From contig CAKUND010000011.1 in NCBI GenBank assembly GCA_934668295.1, positions 1 to 22,644 on the forward strand: DNA of 22,644 bases. The letters run 5' to 3'. The first letter of the stretch is position 1. Each line of letters begins with the position of its first letter. Both the position numbers and the translations under genes were made by a program. This document shows, one piece after another, positions 14,709 through 22,644 of the stretch. The notes under the pieces are model-generated. The model ran no database searches and was not told where the DNA came from. It was given only the letters and a program-made list of their open reading frames with translations. This stretch comes from an uncultured Oscillospiraceae bacterium. GTDB lineage: Bacteria; Bacillota; Clostridia; Oscillospirales; Oscillospiraceae.

Positions 14709-15292
14709 GCCTGCGCCTCCTGCACGTTGAGAATGCGGACGCCGAACGCACGCAGCATCTGGCACAGCGGGCACAGCGGCAGACCCATGACGGAGAAATA
14801 GTCGCCCTCGATCCGGCTGACGAACATCGCCCCGTAGCCCTGGATGCCATAGCTTCCTGCCTTGTCCATGGGCTCGCCGGTCCTGACATAGGCGCGAAGC
14901 TCCTCCTCGCAGAGCGGGCGGAACGTCACCTTTGTCACCACGGCCTCGGACTCGATGTGCGTGCCTCTGCAGACGGACAGGACAGTCACGACCTCGTGCG
15001 TCCTGCCGGAGAGCAGGCGGAGCATGTCCAGCGCTTCGGCCTCGGAGTGCGGCTTTCCCAGCTCGCGGCCGTCAATGACCACGATGGTGTCGGCGGCAAT
15101 GACAATATCGTCCGGCGACGCGCCGGCGGCGATGGCCTGCGCCTTTAACCGGCTGACGCGCGTGACCTCCTGCTGCACGGGAAGCGACTTGTCCATTGTT
15201 TCGTCGATATCCGCTGCGCGAACGGTAAACGGCAGGCCGGTGAGCTTCAGCAGCTCCTGTCTGCGGGGAGATTGTGATGCAAGGATGATCAT
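14705..15292 (-). CDS. maf: Maf family nucleoside triphosphate pyrophosphatase
   Basis: 195 residues. The start is ATG 15292 with GAAGGAA upstream; the end overlaps mreC by ATGA. Signature ASQSPRRQELL (5-15), the catalytic region AADTIVV (66-72), GKP (79-81), and GEPMDKAGSYGIQG with FVSRIEGDYFSVMGLPL. Maf proteins hydrolyse dTTP/UTP or modified nucleotides and can block septation when overproduced. Position directly upstream of mreCD is conserved in many Bacillota. The C-terminus is slightly longer than in short homologues. Confidence 0.96.
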   Translation of the reverse strand: MIILASQSPRRQELLKLTGLPFTVRAADIDETMDKSLPVQQEVTRVSRLKAQAIAAGASPDDIVIAADTIVVIDGRELGKPHSEAEALDMLRLLSGRTHEVVTVLSVCRGTHIESEAVVTKVTFRPLCEEELRAYVRTGEPMDKAGSYGIQGYGAMFVSRIEGDYFSVMGLPLCPLCQMLRAFGVRILNVQEAQA

Positions 15293-15313
15293 AAGGAGTT
15301 CCTTCTTCTTTGC

Positions 15314-17398
15314 TTATTCCACGCCGCGCGAATACAGCCCGCGCGTATAGCTTCCGGCGTCGAAAACGGCCCGGCCCTGATAGTCCATCAGCACCTTGTC
15401 GATCTCGCCGGGGTTTTCCGTTGTAAACTGCAGGCGCAGCGCCCACAGGCCCATGCCGCGGAACGCGTCCTTCTTATCGAGCAGATACAGCTTTTTGCCG
15501 TTCAGCAGCACATTGCGGCACGTGCCGGGATCCTTGACGATGGGAAATTCCTCGCCCACGCGGTCGACCAGGCGGACCGTGCCGGTCTGACAGGTGCAGG
15601 TGCCGGTGCGGTTTTTGATGATGCAGTTTTCCATCACCATCAGCGGCAGCCGTCCGTAGATCAGGACCTCCGCCGGGACGGCCTTGGAGATATCGCGGAT
15701 CTGCGGCAGCGTCAGCTCAAACGACAGCAGCTGCGAATCGAACCCCTGCTCACGCAGATACCGCATGGCGCGGGAGTTGACGATGTTGAGGCCGAAATCG
15801 CCCCGGACGGCGAAGCCCGCCGCACGGGCGATGTGCAGCTGTCCGAGATTCCCGGCCAGGACCTGCCGGACGCCCATGTCGTAGACCATGCGCAGCTGCC
15901 GCGCAACGGGGACAAGCTCTCCGCTCCAGATCACGCGCGGCAGAATGGCCGCGAGCTGCGTCTCGACGCCCACGCGCTGCCGCAGCTCCGGATGCTCTGC
16001 CAGCTCGGACAGCGGGACATAGAGCACCGTCGGCTTCATGGAGAGCATGCGGGAGGTGATCTGCTCCGCTGTGCGGACAGCGACGGTCAGCTGCGGCTCA
16101 CCGGAGATGCCGTCGTAGCGCGGCGGCTCGTCGTAGGCGTTCAGATGCGCGGGCGCGGCGCGGCCGCGCTTTGCGGTGAGTTCGGCGATCACGTCGCGCC
16201 GCATGGCGTTGATGGCAGAGGCCGGGAGCATCAGATCGGGATCCAATGACGAGCGGACGCTGGTGCACAGATACGGCGTTCCGCCGGTTTTTTTCAGCTG
16301 CTGCTCCAGATCCTGCGGCGTGAGCGACCGGTAGACCGCCTGCTCCGGCACGGGGCCGTAGGTCCGGCAGAGATTGCCGTCCGGATCCTCGACGGCGAGC
16401 CGCGCGGGCTCACCGCGGCGGATCATGGCGTAAAACCGCACGCCGATGCGCTGCGTCTCGCCCTGCTCATAGGTGGCGCGGGCAGAGGCAAACAGCTCGC
16501 TCGTGTCCTCGCCCTCCTGCCGGCGGCCGAACATGTCGCTGCCGGTCTGGCCCTTGAAATAGCCGTCGGTGAAGCCCTGACGGGAGAACGCCGTCTCAAG
16601 CTCCTGCAGATCGGCCGGCGTCAGCTTCCCGCCGTTTAAAACCGTGCGGTAGGCGCGCGTGACGATGGCGACGTATTCGGGCCGCTTCATGCGGCCTTCG
16701 ATCTTGATGGACGCAACGCCCATGCGCCGCAGCTCGTCCAGCTCATCCGCCAGACAGTTGTCCTTGAGGCTGAGCGGATAGCGCGTCGATTCGAACCGGC
16801 CGTAGCCGTAGGGCAGGCGGCAGGGCTGCGCGCACTGGCCCCGGTTGCCGGAGCGGCGGCCGATGACGGAGGACAGGTAGCACTGTCCGGAATAGCACAT
16901 ACACAAAGCACCGTGGACAAAAACCTCGATCTCGACCGGGCTTCTCTTGCAGATATGCGCGATCTCCTCCGCGGGCAGCTCCCGCGCGAGTACGACGCGG
17001 CTGCAGCCGAGCGCGGCAGCCTCCTGCACGCCCTCGAGCGAATGGATGCTCATCTGCGTGGAGGCGTGGACGGGCACGTCCGGCGCAAGCTGCCGGCACA
17101 GCGACACGACGCCCAGATCCTGCACGATAAACGCGTCAACGCCGCAGGTCGCGGCCATGCGGATGAGCTCCGCCGCGCGCGGCATCTCGCGGTCGAGCAC
17201 GAGCGTGTTGAGCGTCAGGTGTACCTTAACGCCGCGCACATGGCAGTAGACAACGGCCTCCTGCAGATCGGCGGCGGAAAAATTGCGGGCGTTCATACGC
17301 GCGTTGAAGGTATCGGCGCCCAGATAAACGGCGTCTGCGCCGTTGCAGACGGCGGCGCGCAGCGCCTCCATCGAACCGGCGGGAGCGAGTAATTCCAT
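15314..17398 (-). CDS. U32 peptidase-family protein (RlhA/YrrO-like, Fe-S RNA hydroxylation family)
   Basis: 694 residues. The start is ATG 17398 with AAAGGAAG upstream. MELLAPAGSMEALRAAV is the classic U32 opening. The U32 signature with a cluster of cysteines lies at residues 163-193 (C166, C168, C173, C189, C193), which fits iron-sulphur ligands. A long middle and C-terminal region (DUF3656-like) gives the RlhA-like size. Related proteins (RlhA, TrhP, TrhO-partner families) hydroxylate cytidine in 23S rRNA or uridine in tRNA with prephenate; protease activity is doubtful. Which RNA this copy modifies cannot be read here. It is first in the maf-mreCD-mrdA-lepA-hemW operon. Confidence 0.9.
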   Translation of the reverse strand: MELLAPAGSMEALRAAVCNGADAVYLGADTFNARMNARNFSAADLQEAVVYCHVRGVKVHLTLNTLVLDREMPRAAELIRMAATCGVDAFIVQDLGVVSLCRQLAPDVPVHASTQMSIHSLEGVQEAAALGCSRVVLARELPAEEIAHICKRSPVEIEVFVHGALCMCYSGQCYLSSVIGRRSGNRGQCAQPCRLPYGYGRFESTRYPLSLKDNCLADELDELRRMGVASIKIEGRMKRPEYVAIVTRAYRTVLNGGKLTPADLQELETAFSRQGFTDGYFKGQTGSDMFGRRQEGEDTSELFASARATYEQGETQRIGVRFYAMIRRGEPARLAVEDPDGNLCRTYGPVPEQAVYRSLTPQDLEQQLKKTGGTPYLCTSVRSSLDPDLMLPASAINAMRRDVIAELTAKRGRAAPAHLNAYDEPPRYDGISGEPQLTVAVRTAEQITSRMLSMKPTVLYVPLSELAEHPELRQRVGVETQLAAILPRVIWSGELVPVARQLRMVYDMGVRQVLAGNLGQLHIARAAGFAVRGDFGLNIVNSRAMRYLREQGFDSQLLSFELTLPQIRDISKAVPAEVLIYGRLPLMVMENCIIKNRTGTCTCQTGTVRLVDRVGEEFPIVKDPGTCRNVLLNGKKLYLLDKKDAFRGMGLWALRLQFTTENPGEIDKVLMDYQGRAVFDAGSYTRGLYSRGVE

Positions 17399-17443
17399 GA
17401 TGATCTTCCTTTATCTATCCAAATCTGCGCAACAGCATAAAAA

Positions 17444-17469
17444 TCCGTATACATTGTACCACATACGGA
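17444..17469 (-). promoter_or_regulatory. Extended -10 promoter of the U32-maf-mreCD operon, within an inverted repeat
   Basis: Minus-strand TGGTACAAT (17453-17461) is an extended -10. No good -35 lies 17 bp upstream (TTTCCT). Exact 7-bp arms TCCGTAT (17444-17450) and ATACGGA (17463-17469) flank the -10, so a regulator could bind here. Promoter likely, operator speculative. Confidence 0.5.
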
Positions 17470-17533
17470 CACAACAGGAAAGTGCATTCATGCAAAAAAT
17501 TGTTTCCGGCCTGTAAACTTTTTGTGCTGCGGC

Positions 17534-17569
17534 ATAAAAACCGCCCCGGACAGCGGCGTCCGGGGCGGT
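17534..17569 (-). terminator. Terminator after the helicase-loader gene
   Basis: ACCGCCCCGGAC (17540-17551) and GTCCGGGGCGGT (17558-17569) form a perfect 12-bp stem with a 6-nt loop; the minus strand then reads TTTTTATG. It starts 5 bp past the stop and separates this operon from the U32 operon. Confidence 0.92.
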
Positions 17570-17574
17570 ACGCG

Positions 17575-18546
17575 TCATTTGAGCTTGAAGCGGATGTCGT
17601 CGCCGTAGAATTTGTACAGGCGGTACGCGCCGAGCAGGCGGGAATAGATCTGCGCGGAATAGCGCGGAGCAATATCCCCCAACGGAAGATTGGTCGAGAC
17701 GATGGTGGGCCGGCTTTCGAGCAGACGGCTGTTCAGCAGCTGATAGAGCGCGGAGACGGCAAACTGCGTCGTCATTTCCGTGCCGAGATCGTCGAGGATC
17801 AGAAGATCGCTGGAAAAGTAATCTGCCGTGCGCGACACATCCGGCTGCGGGCGGAATTTGTCGTCCTCAAACGCGGCCAGCAGCTGCGCCACCGGCGCAT
17901 AGCTGACGGAATATCCCCGGTCTGCGACCGTCCGCGCGATACAGGCGGATAAATACGTCTTGCCGAGGCCCGTCGCGCCGACAAACAGCAAAGACGGCGA
18001 AGCGCAGGTGAAGCTCTGCGCATAGCTGAGCGTGTCGCGGTACGTGCGCTCCATCAGCGTCCGGGGGCTGGTCTTCAGCCGCTCGTCATACTGCGCCGGA
18101 TACAGATCGAGCCGGAAGCGCTCAAAGCTGTCAGAGCCAAACAGCGCGGCCAGCTCCTTCTTCTGCTCCTGCCGGCAGAGCTCCTTGAGGCATTCGCACA
18201 TCGCTGCGCCCACGTAGCCTGTCCCGCCGCAGTTCGGGCAGAGCGGCTGGACGGTCAGATCGTCGGGCTCAAGTCCTTCCGCCTGCAGGATCCAGTCGCG
18301 CTCCTGCTGGAGCGCCAGATTCTCCTTTTTCAGCTGCTGCATGGCGGCTACAGGGTCGCCCTGGCGGCGGAACGCCGCAGCGAGCACGTGCGCGGCGGTC
18401 CGCCGCAGCTCACGCTCGATCTCGCCCAGACGCGGTTCCTTTTCATAGATCGCCGCGATGCGGGCGCGGGAGGACTGCTCGTTCTGCTCGTTTTCGCTCT
18501 GCAGGCGCTGCGCTGCGCGCTGCACGATGGATCGAGAATATGCCAT
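17575..18546 (-). CDS. DnaI/DnaC-like AAA+ helicase loader with zinc-binding motif
   Basis: 323 residues. I chose ATG 18546: AAGGAGG at 18554-18560 sits 7 nt away, whereas a TTG six bases upstream would be too close. The N-terminal half has a charged helical stretch and a cysteine cluster (C103, C106, C117, C119 in CPNCGGTGYVGAAMCEC), as in zinc-containing DnaI. The ATPase core follows: Walker A GATGLGKT (190-197), Walker B LLILDDLG (248-255), sensor STNL (284-287) and an arginine-rich end. DnaI loads the replicative helicase DnaB/DnaC at origins or forks. It lies 2 bp after the DnaD-like gene, the usual primosome pairing in Clostridia. An IstB-like transposition ATPase is ruled out by the zinc domain and context. 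Confidence 0.92.
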   Translation of the reverse strand: MAYSRSIVQRAAQRLQSENEQNEQSSRARIAAIYEKEPRLGEIERELRRTAAHVLAAAFRRQGDPVAAMQQLKKENLALQQERDWILQAEGLEPDDLTVQPLCPNCGGTGYVGAAMCECLKELCRQEQKKELAALFGSDSFERFRLDLYPAQYDERLKTSPRTLMERTYRDTLSYAQSFTCASPSLLFVGATGLGKTYLSACIARTVADRGYSVSYAPVAQLLAAFEDDKFRPQPDVSRTADYFSSDLLILDDLGTEMTTQFAVSALYQLLNSRLLESRPTIVSTNLPLGDIAPRYSAQIYSRLLGAYRLYKFYGDDIRFKLK

Positions 18547-18548
18547 GG

Positions 18549-19460
18549 TCAATCCTCCTTCTCATTCAGCAGACGGTCGACGGCGGCGCGCTCGAGCGCG
18601 CTCAGCTCGTCGTGGTGGCGCTGCACGCCGTAGCCGGGACGGCCGGAGGCGGGCTTTGCCGGTGCACGGTCGCCGGATTCGATCTGGCTGAGGGTGGTGA
18701 AGCCCTGCTCGTGCCAGCTGCGCAGGATGGAGTTGCAGTAGGGCCACTTGAGCCCACCGGTCGCCATGCAGGTTTTCTCGTAGGCAAGGCCGATCTCTTT
18801 CTCCCCGAAGCCCCAGGAGAGCCACGTCAGAATATAGTTTTCCTCGCCCGGCGTGAGCCTGCGGCCCGTCAGGCCGAACAGCTCCCGGATCTTTCCCAGC
18901 TGCGACTGCCGCAGCAGCTGGTTCTGCATATAAACGGCCGCCTGCTCCATCGTGTCGATGCCGTGGTCGGCCCAGTAATATGCCTCTTTTTCGATCGACC
19001 GCAGCGACGGCATGCGCGAAATGCCGCGCGAGCGCTGCCGCTGGATGCAGTAGTTGACGAGGATCGAGATGACCTCGCCGGGTAGCCCCAGATAGCGGTA
19101 GATCGACAGCAGGATTTTGAGTTCTTCATTGGACAGCACCCGGCCCAGCCGCCGCTGCGTTTCGCCGGTGATGGCTTCAAACTCGCGGCTGGTGCGCGTC
19201 TCGCGGATGACGTCCTGCTCGGTATAGACCGGGGCCTGCGACGCGTCGAGATGCAGCCTGGCCTCCTGCGGCCAGAGCCCCAGCTGCTGGAGCGTTGCGC
19301 AGGCCAGATCGTACCGCGCCTGCGTCATGCGCAGCGATGTCTGCGCGTCCGTGAGCGGGCGGTTTGTAAAAAGATAGAGATACAGCAGCGCAGCGTCGCC
19401 GTTGGCGGCTGCCAGCAGCCGCTGCGCGGCGTCAGCGGGGATGAGAAGCGGTTCCGCCAA
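18549..19460 (-). CDS. DnaD-domain primosome protein
   Basis: 303 residues from a TTG start at 19460, with AAAGGGGG at 19469-19476, 8 nt away; the first in-frame ATG codon (Met45) would cut the N-terminal domain. An N-terminal winged-helix-like part is followed by two DnaD/DnaB_2-type domains: about 92-160 (LSNEELKILLSIYRYLGLP with ILVNYCI) and 188-257 (NYILTWLSWGFGEKEIGLAY with NSILRSWHEQG), the YxxxIxxxW type of signature. The tail is charged and flexible. DnaD proteins remodel DNA at origins and stalled forks and recruit the helicase loader encoded just downstream. Confidence is high for the family; the exact start is a little less certain because of the TTG. Confidence 0.88.
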   Translation of the reverse strand: MAEPLLIPADAAQRLLAAANGDAALLYLYLFTNRPLTDAQTSLRMTQARYDLACATLQQLGLWPQEARLHLDASQAPVYTEQDVIRETRTSREFEAITGETQRRLGRVLSNEELKILLSIYRYLGLPGEVISILVNYCIQRQRSRGISRMPSLRSIEKEAYYWADHGIDTMEQAAVYMQNQLLRQSQLGKIRELFGLTGRRLTPGEENYILTWLSWGFGEKEIGLAYEKTCMATGGLKWPYCNSILRSWHEQGFTTLSQIESGDRAPAKPASGRPGYGVQRHHDELSALERAAVDRLLNEKED

Positions 19461-19489
19461 GGCGAACGCCCCCTTTCGTAAAACCGGAA

Positions 19490-20275
19490 TTATCCGAAAT
19501 CAAACGCCAGATATACATCCGGCATGCGTGTGTCCGAGAGCCATCTGCACATGGCAAACGGCGCGGTGCCGCCCGCGGTGCGCACGCGGCACTGCTTTGC
19601 GGGAAGCTGCTTCAGAAGGGCAGGCAGAACAGAGCAGTCCGGCAGGATCTCGTCCACGACGAGCGTATCCCCCTCCGTATGCGCGCAGGCGCAGCCATAG
19701 TGCGTGCCGAGCTCCAGCCGGTAAAAGCCGGACATCGAAGCCTGATACCGAAGATCGGAAAGCGCATAACGCACATGCGGCAGATCATAGAGGATCGTCT
19801 CGCGCAGCCCGGCGTAGTCGACCGGATTCAGCGCCTCGCACACGCCGCGCGCCTCCGGCGCTTCGCCTTCGTCAAAAAAGGAGGCGTTCTGCGAGACAAA
19901 GCCCAGCGTCTCATAATACGCGCGCAGCGCGTCCGTCGCCGGGACGAGCATCAGGCAGTCAAAATACCGCTTTTTCAGTTCCTTTTCCGCGTAGGCCAGC
20001 AGCTTTGCGCAGATCCCGCGCTTCCGGAAGTCCGGATGCGTGGTCACGGCGTAAAGATACGCCGAGCGGCAGCTTTTTTCTCCCCATGCCAGCTCCTGCG
20101 GCATGGCGTAGGCGGCAGCGGCAAGTCTGCCGTCCTCCTCCGCGCAGAAGCCGGTCGCCGTAGGATAGGCAATGGCGAAAAACGCATCGATCTCCTGCTC
20201 CGTATCGCCGAAGCCGAGCGCCCAGAGCGCCTTCAGCTGCGGCAGATCCTCCGGATTTGTCCTGCGAAAGCGCAT
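19490..20275 (-). CDS. GNAT-family N-acetyltransferase with extra C-terminal domain
   Basis: 261 residues. The start is ATG 20275 with AAGGAG upstream, 3 bp after the DUF2156 gene. The acetyl-CoA motif A lies at residues 75-93 (YAVTTHPDFRKRGICAKLL), with Cys89 where Gly or Ala is more usual, and AYYETLGF (119-126) forms the last part of the fold. Residues from about 160 form a second region (GFYRLELGTHYGC, DEILPD) like the C-terminal domain of Eis-type or two-domain GNATs. The substrate is unknown. It is co-transcribed with a second acyltransferase-fold protein and with primosome genes; no functional link is evident. Confidence 0.85.
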   Translation of the reverse strand: MRFRRTNPEDLPQLKALWALGFGDTEQEIDAFFAIAYPTATGFCAEEDGRLAAAAYAMPQELAWGEKSCRSAYLYAVTTHPDFRKRGICAKLLAYAEKELKKRYFDCLMLVPATDALRAYYETLGFVSQNASFFDEGEAPEARGVCEALNPVDYAGLRETILYDLPHVRYALSDLRYQASMSGFYRLELGTHYGCACAHTEGDTLVVDEILPDCSVLPALLKQLPAKQCRVRTAGGTAPFAMCRWLSDTRMPDVYLAFDFG

Positions 20276-20278
20276 GGC

Positions 20279-21193
20279 TCAGCTCTCCTTCCAGTCAGCA
20301 GTGTATTTTTCCAGCAGCACCGTCGGCTGGTACGATTCCTTTGCGCGGCGCAGGCCCTCGGAGCCCATGTCGTCCTCGCGGTTGAGAAAGCGCACCTCCG
20401 GGTACTTCTCCGCGATCATGCGGGAAAACTCGCGGTTGATCATGGCGTAGGCCCCGTTCACATCCGGGAAGGCCTTTTCAAAGCCGACGTCATAATACTC
20501 CCGGTTCATGCGGCTGCCCATGGAGAAGGCAATGATGCGCTCGCCGTCGGACAGCAGCAGGCCGTCCATCTCCAGCTCGTCAAAATGGTCGAACGCGCGC
20601 TGCAGCGCGGCCTTTTCCAGCTGCAGCTGGTCGAGCTCCTGCGCATTCACGGCAGGCTCGTGCGTTTCATACCAGATGCGCAGCATCTCGTGACACTGCG
20701 GCAGATTCTCGTCCGTGATGGGTGCGGTGAACCAGTCGGGGAACTCGTCTTCAAAGCGGTTGCAGTGGTTGCGCTTGGACTGCAGCTTTTTCCCGTGCAG
20801 CTCGGAGAGCTCCTCAACGGTATAGATATAGTCGTAGGAATTGCGGCAGGCGGTAAACTCAAATTTTCCCGGATAGAGCGATTCGAGCTCCGCGCGCGTT
20901 TCGTTTGTCAGACTGCGCAGACGCATCGGGTTGCCGCGTTCGGCTGCGTCGTCGCGGATGGCCTCGATGGCCGTGCGCAGATCGCCGGTGCCGGCAGGAT
21001 AGAGATAAACCTCGCGGCCGCGCCACGGCGCGTGCTGCGTCAGGCGCTCCCCCGCCCGGCCAAGCTCGCCGAAATAATCCGACCAGAGATACATGCAGCT
21101 GAACGCATACTCCGCACCGGGATATTCGCAGTTTTTCAGAATTTCATGCGCCCACGCGCGGTCGGCAGCCTCTGCCTTGTGAAAAGAGATCAT
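20279..21193 (-). CDS. DUF2156 protein (LPG-synthase C-terminal/GNAT-like fold)
   Basis: 304 residues. The ATG at 21193 has AGGAGT at 21205-21210 and a promoter just upstream; longer in-frame starts would run antisense through metG and are ignored. Features typical of DUF2156 (phosphatidylglycerol lysyltransferase C-terminal domain) are EYAFSCMYLWSDYF (28-41), SYDYIYTVEELSELHGKKLQSKRNHCNRF, NREYYDVGFEKAFPDVNGAYAMINREF and FLNREDDMGSEGLRRAKESYQP. Such proteins transfer aminoacyl or acyl groups, but no transmembrane lipid-flippase part is present, so this is a soluble member of unknown substrate. It is first in the operon leading to the DnaD and DnaI genes. Confidence 0.88.
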   Translation of the reverse strand: MISFHKAEAADRAWAHEILKNCEYPGAEYAFSCMYLWSDYFGELGRAGERLTQHAPWRGREVYLYPAGTGDLRTAIEAIRDDAAERGNPMRLRSLTNETRAELESLYPGKFEFTACRNSYDYIYTVEELSELHGKKLQSKRNHCNRFEDEFPDWFTAPITDENLPQCHEMLRIWYETHEPAVNAQELDQLQLEKAALQRAFDHFDELEMDGLLLSDGERIIAFSMGSRMNREYYDVGFEKAFPDVNGAYAMINREFSRMIAEKYPEVRFLNREDDMGSEGLRRAKESYQPTVLLEKYTADWKES

Positions 21194-21223
21194 AAAAAAT
21201 CGGGACTCCTGTCTGTATTTCAA

Positions 21224-21252
21224 GTTATAGTTCAGTATACCACGGATGTCAA
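21224..21252 (-). promoter_or_regulatory. Sigma-A promoter of the DUF2156-GNAT-dnaD-dnaI operon
   Basis: Minus-strand TTGACA (-35, 21247-21252), a 17-bp spacer and TATAAC (-10, 21224-21229). The leader is about 24 nt. It is back-to-back with the metG promoter, with only 16 bp between the two -35 boxes. Confidence 0.82.
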
Positions 21253-21268
21253 ATATTTCGCAACAGCG

Positions 21269-21297
21269 TTGACAAAAATACGGGAAAAGGATAAAGT
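21269..21297 (+). promoter_or_regulatory. Promoter of metG
   Basis: TTGACA (-35, 21269-21274), then TAAAGT at 21292-21297 after 17 bp (4 of 6 matches). The leader would be about 45 nt, with no room for a T-box or SAM riboswitch. The -10 is weak, so the start point is uncertain. Confidence 0.6.
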
Positions 21298-21349
21298 ATA
21301 GTGTAACAGCCCTTCTTTCATTCGGAGTGGGCGGAAAAGAGGAAAAAAT

Positions 21350-22644
21350 ATGTGCCAAGCTTGCAAAAAACCATTCTATATCACCACGCCGATCTATTAT
21401 CCGTCGGATAAGCTCCACATCGGCCATACCTACTGCACCGTCGCGACCGACGCCATGGCGCGTTATAAGCGCCTGCAGGGCTACGACGTCATGTTCCTGA
21501 CCGGCACGGACGAACACGGCCAGAAGATCGAAGACAAGGCGAAGGCCGCCGGCGTCACGCCGCAGCAGTTTGTCGACAATATTGTCGCCGGGCCGAAGGG
21601 CATTCTTGATCTTTGGAAGCTCATGAACATCTCCAACGACCGGTTCATCCGCACCACGGACGATTACCACGTGGAGGCCATCCAGAAGATCTTCCGGAAG
21701 ATGTATGAAAACGGCGATATCTATAAGGGCGAGTACAAGGGCAAATACTGCACGCCCTGCGAAAGCTTCTGGACGGAAAGCCAGCTCGTGGACGGCAAAT
21801 GTCCCGACTGCGGCCGTGAGGTGCATGACGCGTCGGAGGAGGCTTATTTCTTCCGCCTCTCCAAATACGCCGGCCGCGTGCGCGAGCTGCTGACAACGAC
21901 GGACTATCTGCAGCCGAAATCCCGCGTCAACGAAATGGTCAACAACTTCATCGATCCGGGCCTTGAAGACCTCTGTGTCTCCCGCACCAGCTTCACCTGG
22001 GGCGTCCCGGTCGATTTTGACCCGGGCCATGTGGTCTACGTCTGGGTCGACGCGCTGTTCAACTATACCACGGCGCTCGGCTTTATGAACGAAAAATACC
22101 ATGATTACGAGAAGTACTGGCCCGCGGACGTGCACTTTGTCGGCAAGGAGATCGTGCGCTTCCACTCCATCATCTGGCCCGCCATGCTCATGAGCATGGG
22201 CATGCCGCTTCCGAAGCACGTCTACGGCCACGGCTGGCTTGTCATGGACGGCGGCAAGATGTCCAAATCCAAGGGCAACGTCGTAGACCCTTATATTCTG
22301 GCGGAAAAATTCGGCGTTGACGCGCTGCGCTTCTTCCTGCTGCGCACGTTCCCCTTCGGCTCCGACGGCAATTTCTCCAACGAGCTGCTGATCAACACCA
22401 TCAATATCGATCTTGCCAACGATCTCGGCAACCTCGTCTCCCGTACGACGGCAATGGTCGAAAAATACTTCGGCGGAACGCTGCCGGAGGCGCGGCAGGC
22501 TGGCGAGATCGACGAGAGCCTGATCACGATGCTCTCCGGCCTGCGTGACCGCTATGAGGCGCAGATGGAGAAGTTCCAGTTCCAGAACGGACTGGACGAG
22601 ATCTTCAAGTGCATCCAGCGCGCGAACAAGTATATCGACGAGAC
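21350..22644 (+). CDS. metG: Methionine--tRNA ligase (3' partial)
   Basis: The frame is open from ATG 21350 to the window end: 431 residues visible, of about 640-650 expected. AGAGG at 21338-21342 is the ribosome binding site. HIGH (23-26), GTDEHGQKIEDKA (52-64), zinc knuckle cysteines C134, C137, C151 and C154 (CTPC, CPDC), the W-x-V-DAL block (232-236) and KMSKSKGN (303-310) identify class-I MetRS with a single zinc knuckle. It attaches methionine to initiator and elongator tRNA. The rest of the anticodon-binding domain and any C-terminal tRNA-binding domain lie outside the window. It is divergent from the DUF2156 operon. Confidence 0.97.
   Translation, partial: MCQACKKPFYITTPIYYPSDKLHIGHTYCTVATDAMARYKRLQGYDVMFLTGTDEHGQKIEDKAKAAGVTPQQFVDNIVAGPKGILDLWKLMNISNDRFIRTTDDYHVEAIQKIFRKMYENGDIYKGEYKGKYCTPCESFWTESQLVDGKCPDCGREVHDASEEAYFFRLSKYAGRVRELLTTTDYLQPKSRVNEMVNNFIDPGLEDLCVSRTSFTWGVPVDFDPGHVVYVWVDALFNYTTALGFMNEKYHDYEKYWPADVHFVGKEIVRFHSIIWPAMLMSMGMPLPKHVYGHGWLVMDGGKMSKSKGNVVDPYILAEKFGVDALRFFLLRTFPFGSDGNFSNELLINTINIDLANDLGNLVSRTTAMVEKYFGGTLPEARQAGEIDESLITMLSGLRDRYEAQMEKFQFQNGLDEIFKCIQRANKYIDE

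Noticed and set aside
19679..21301. A 540-codon open frame on the plus strand
   Set aside because: Antisense to the GNAT and DUF2156 genes and ends inside their promoter region.
21298..21349. T-box or SAM riboswitch upstream of metG
   Set aside because: The leader is only about 45 nt and shows no specifier or antiterminator-like stems.
21194..22231. N-terminal extension of the DUF2156 frame up to 22231
   Set aside because: It would run antisense through metG and across two promoters; the ATG at 21193 has a ribosome site and fits the family start.

Overview
This window reads as chromosomal DNA of a GC-rich member of the Clostridia (Bacillota), most likely an Oscillospiraceae/Ruminococcaceae-type gut commensal. 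That is inference from gene content: a DnaD/DnaI-type primosome pair, mreC-mreD-mrdA, lepA-hemW, an SLH-domain protein, strong AGGAGG ribosome binding sites and GC-rich codon use. I see no rRNA, tRNA, CRISPR, phage or transposase gene.

Layout. (1) 1-1929, plus strand: two adjacent COG0523/CobW-type GTPase genes. The first is cut by the window start and carries a very His/Asp-rich segment. The second ends in a YcgQ/TIGR03943-like domain. A perfect 15-bp terminator follows. (2) 2074-2568, plus: a small secreted protein with two SLH motifs, then about 350 bp of non-coding, repeat-like DNA. (3) 7659-2973, minus: a tightly coupled operon for late cobamide assembly: Nudix hydrolase, an AP-endonuclease-fold TIM barrel (candidate cobamide-remodelling hydrolase CbiR), cobT, cobU, cobS, a short second CobU-like gene, and cobC. 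It has a clear sigma-A promoter at 7688-7716 and a terminator at 2911-2967. (4) 7717-8033: non-coding and strongly structured, ending in a hairpin whose T-tract lies on the plus strand. (5) 17398-8048, minus: U32 peptidase-family protein, maf, mreC, a 105-bp inverted-repeat element, mreD, mrdA, lepA, hemW. (6) 21193-17575, minus: DUF2156 protein, GNAT acetyltransferase, DnaD-like primosome protein, DnaI/DnaC-like helicase loader, then a strong terminator. (7) 21350 to the end, plus: metG, cut by the window end, divergent from operon 6 with back-to-back promoters.

How it fits together. Operon 3 has what is needed to attach a lower ligand to adenosylcobinamide: CobU activates it to adenosylcobinamide-GDP, CobT activates the base, CobS joins them and CobC removes the phosphate. 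The TIM barrel next to cobT fits CbiR, which strips the lower ligand from imported cobamides, so the cluster looks like a salvage-and-remodelling unit rather than de novo synthesis. The two CobU-like proteins each keep a different half of the classic CobU motifs, which suggests a split of kinase and guanylyltransferase roles. The two CobW-type GTPases probably form a separate metal-trafficking module. Operons 5 and 6 are housekeeping: cell elongation, translation, haem handling and replication restart/initiation.
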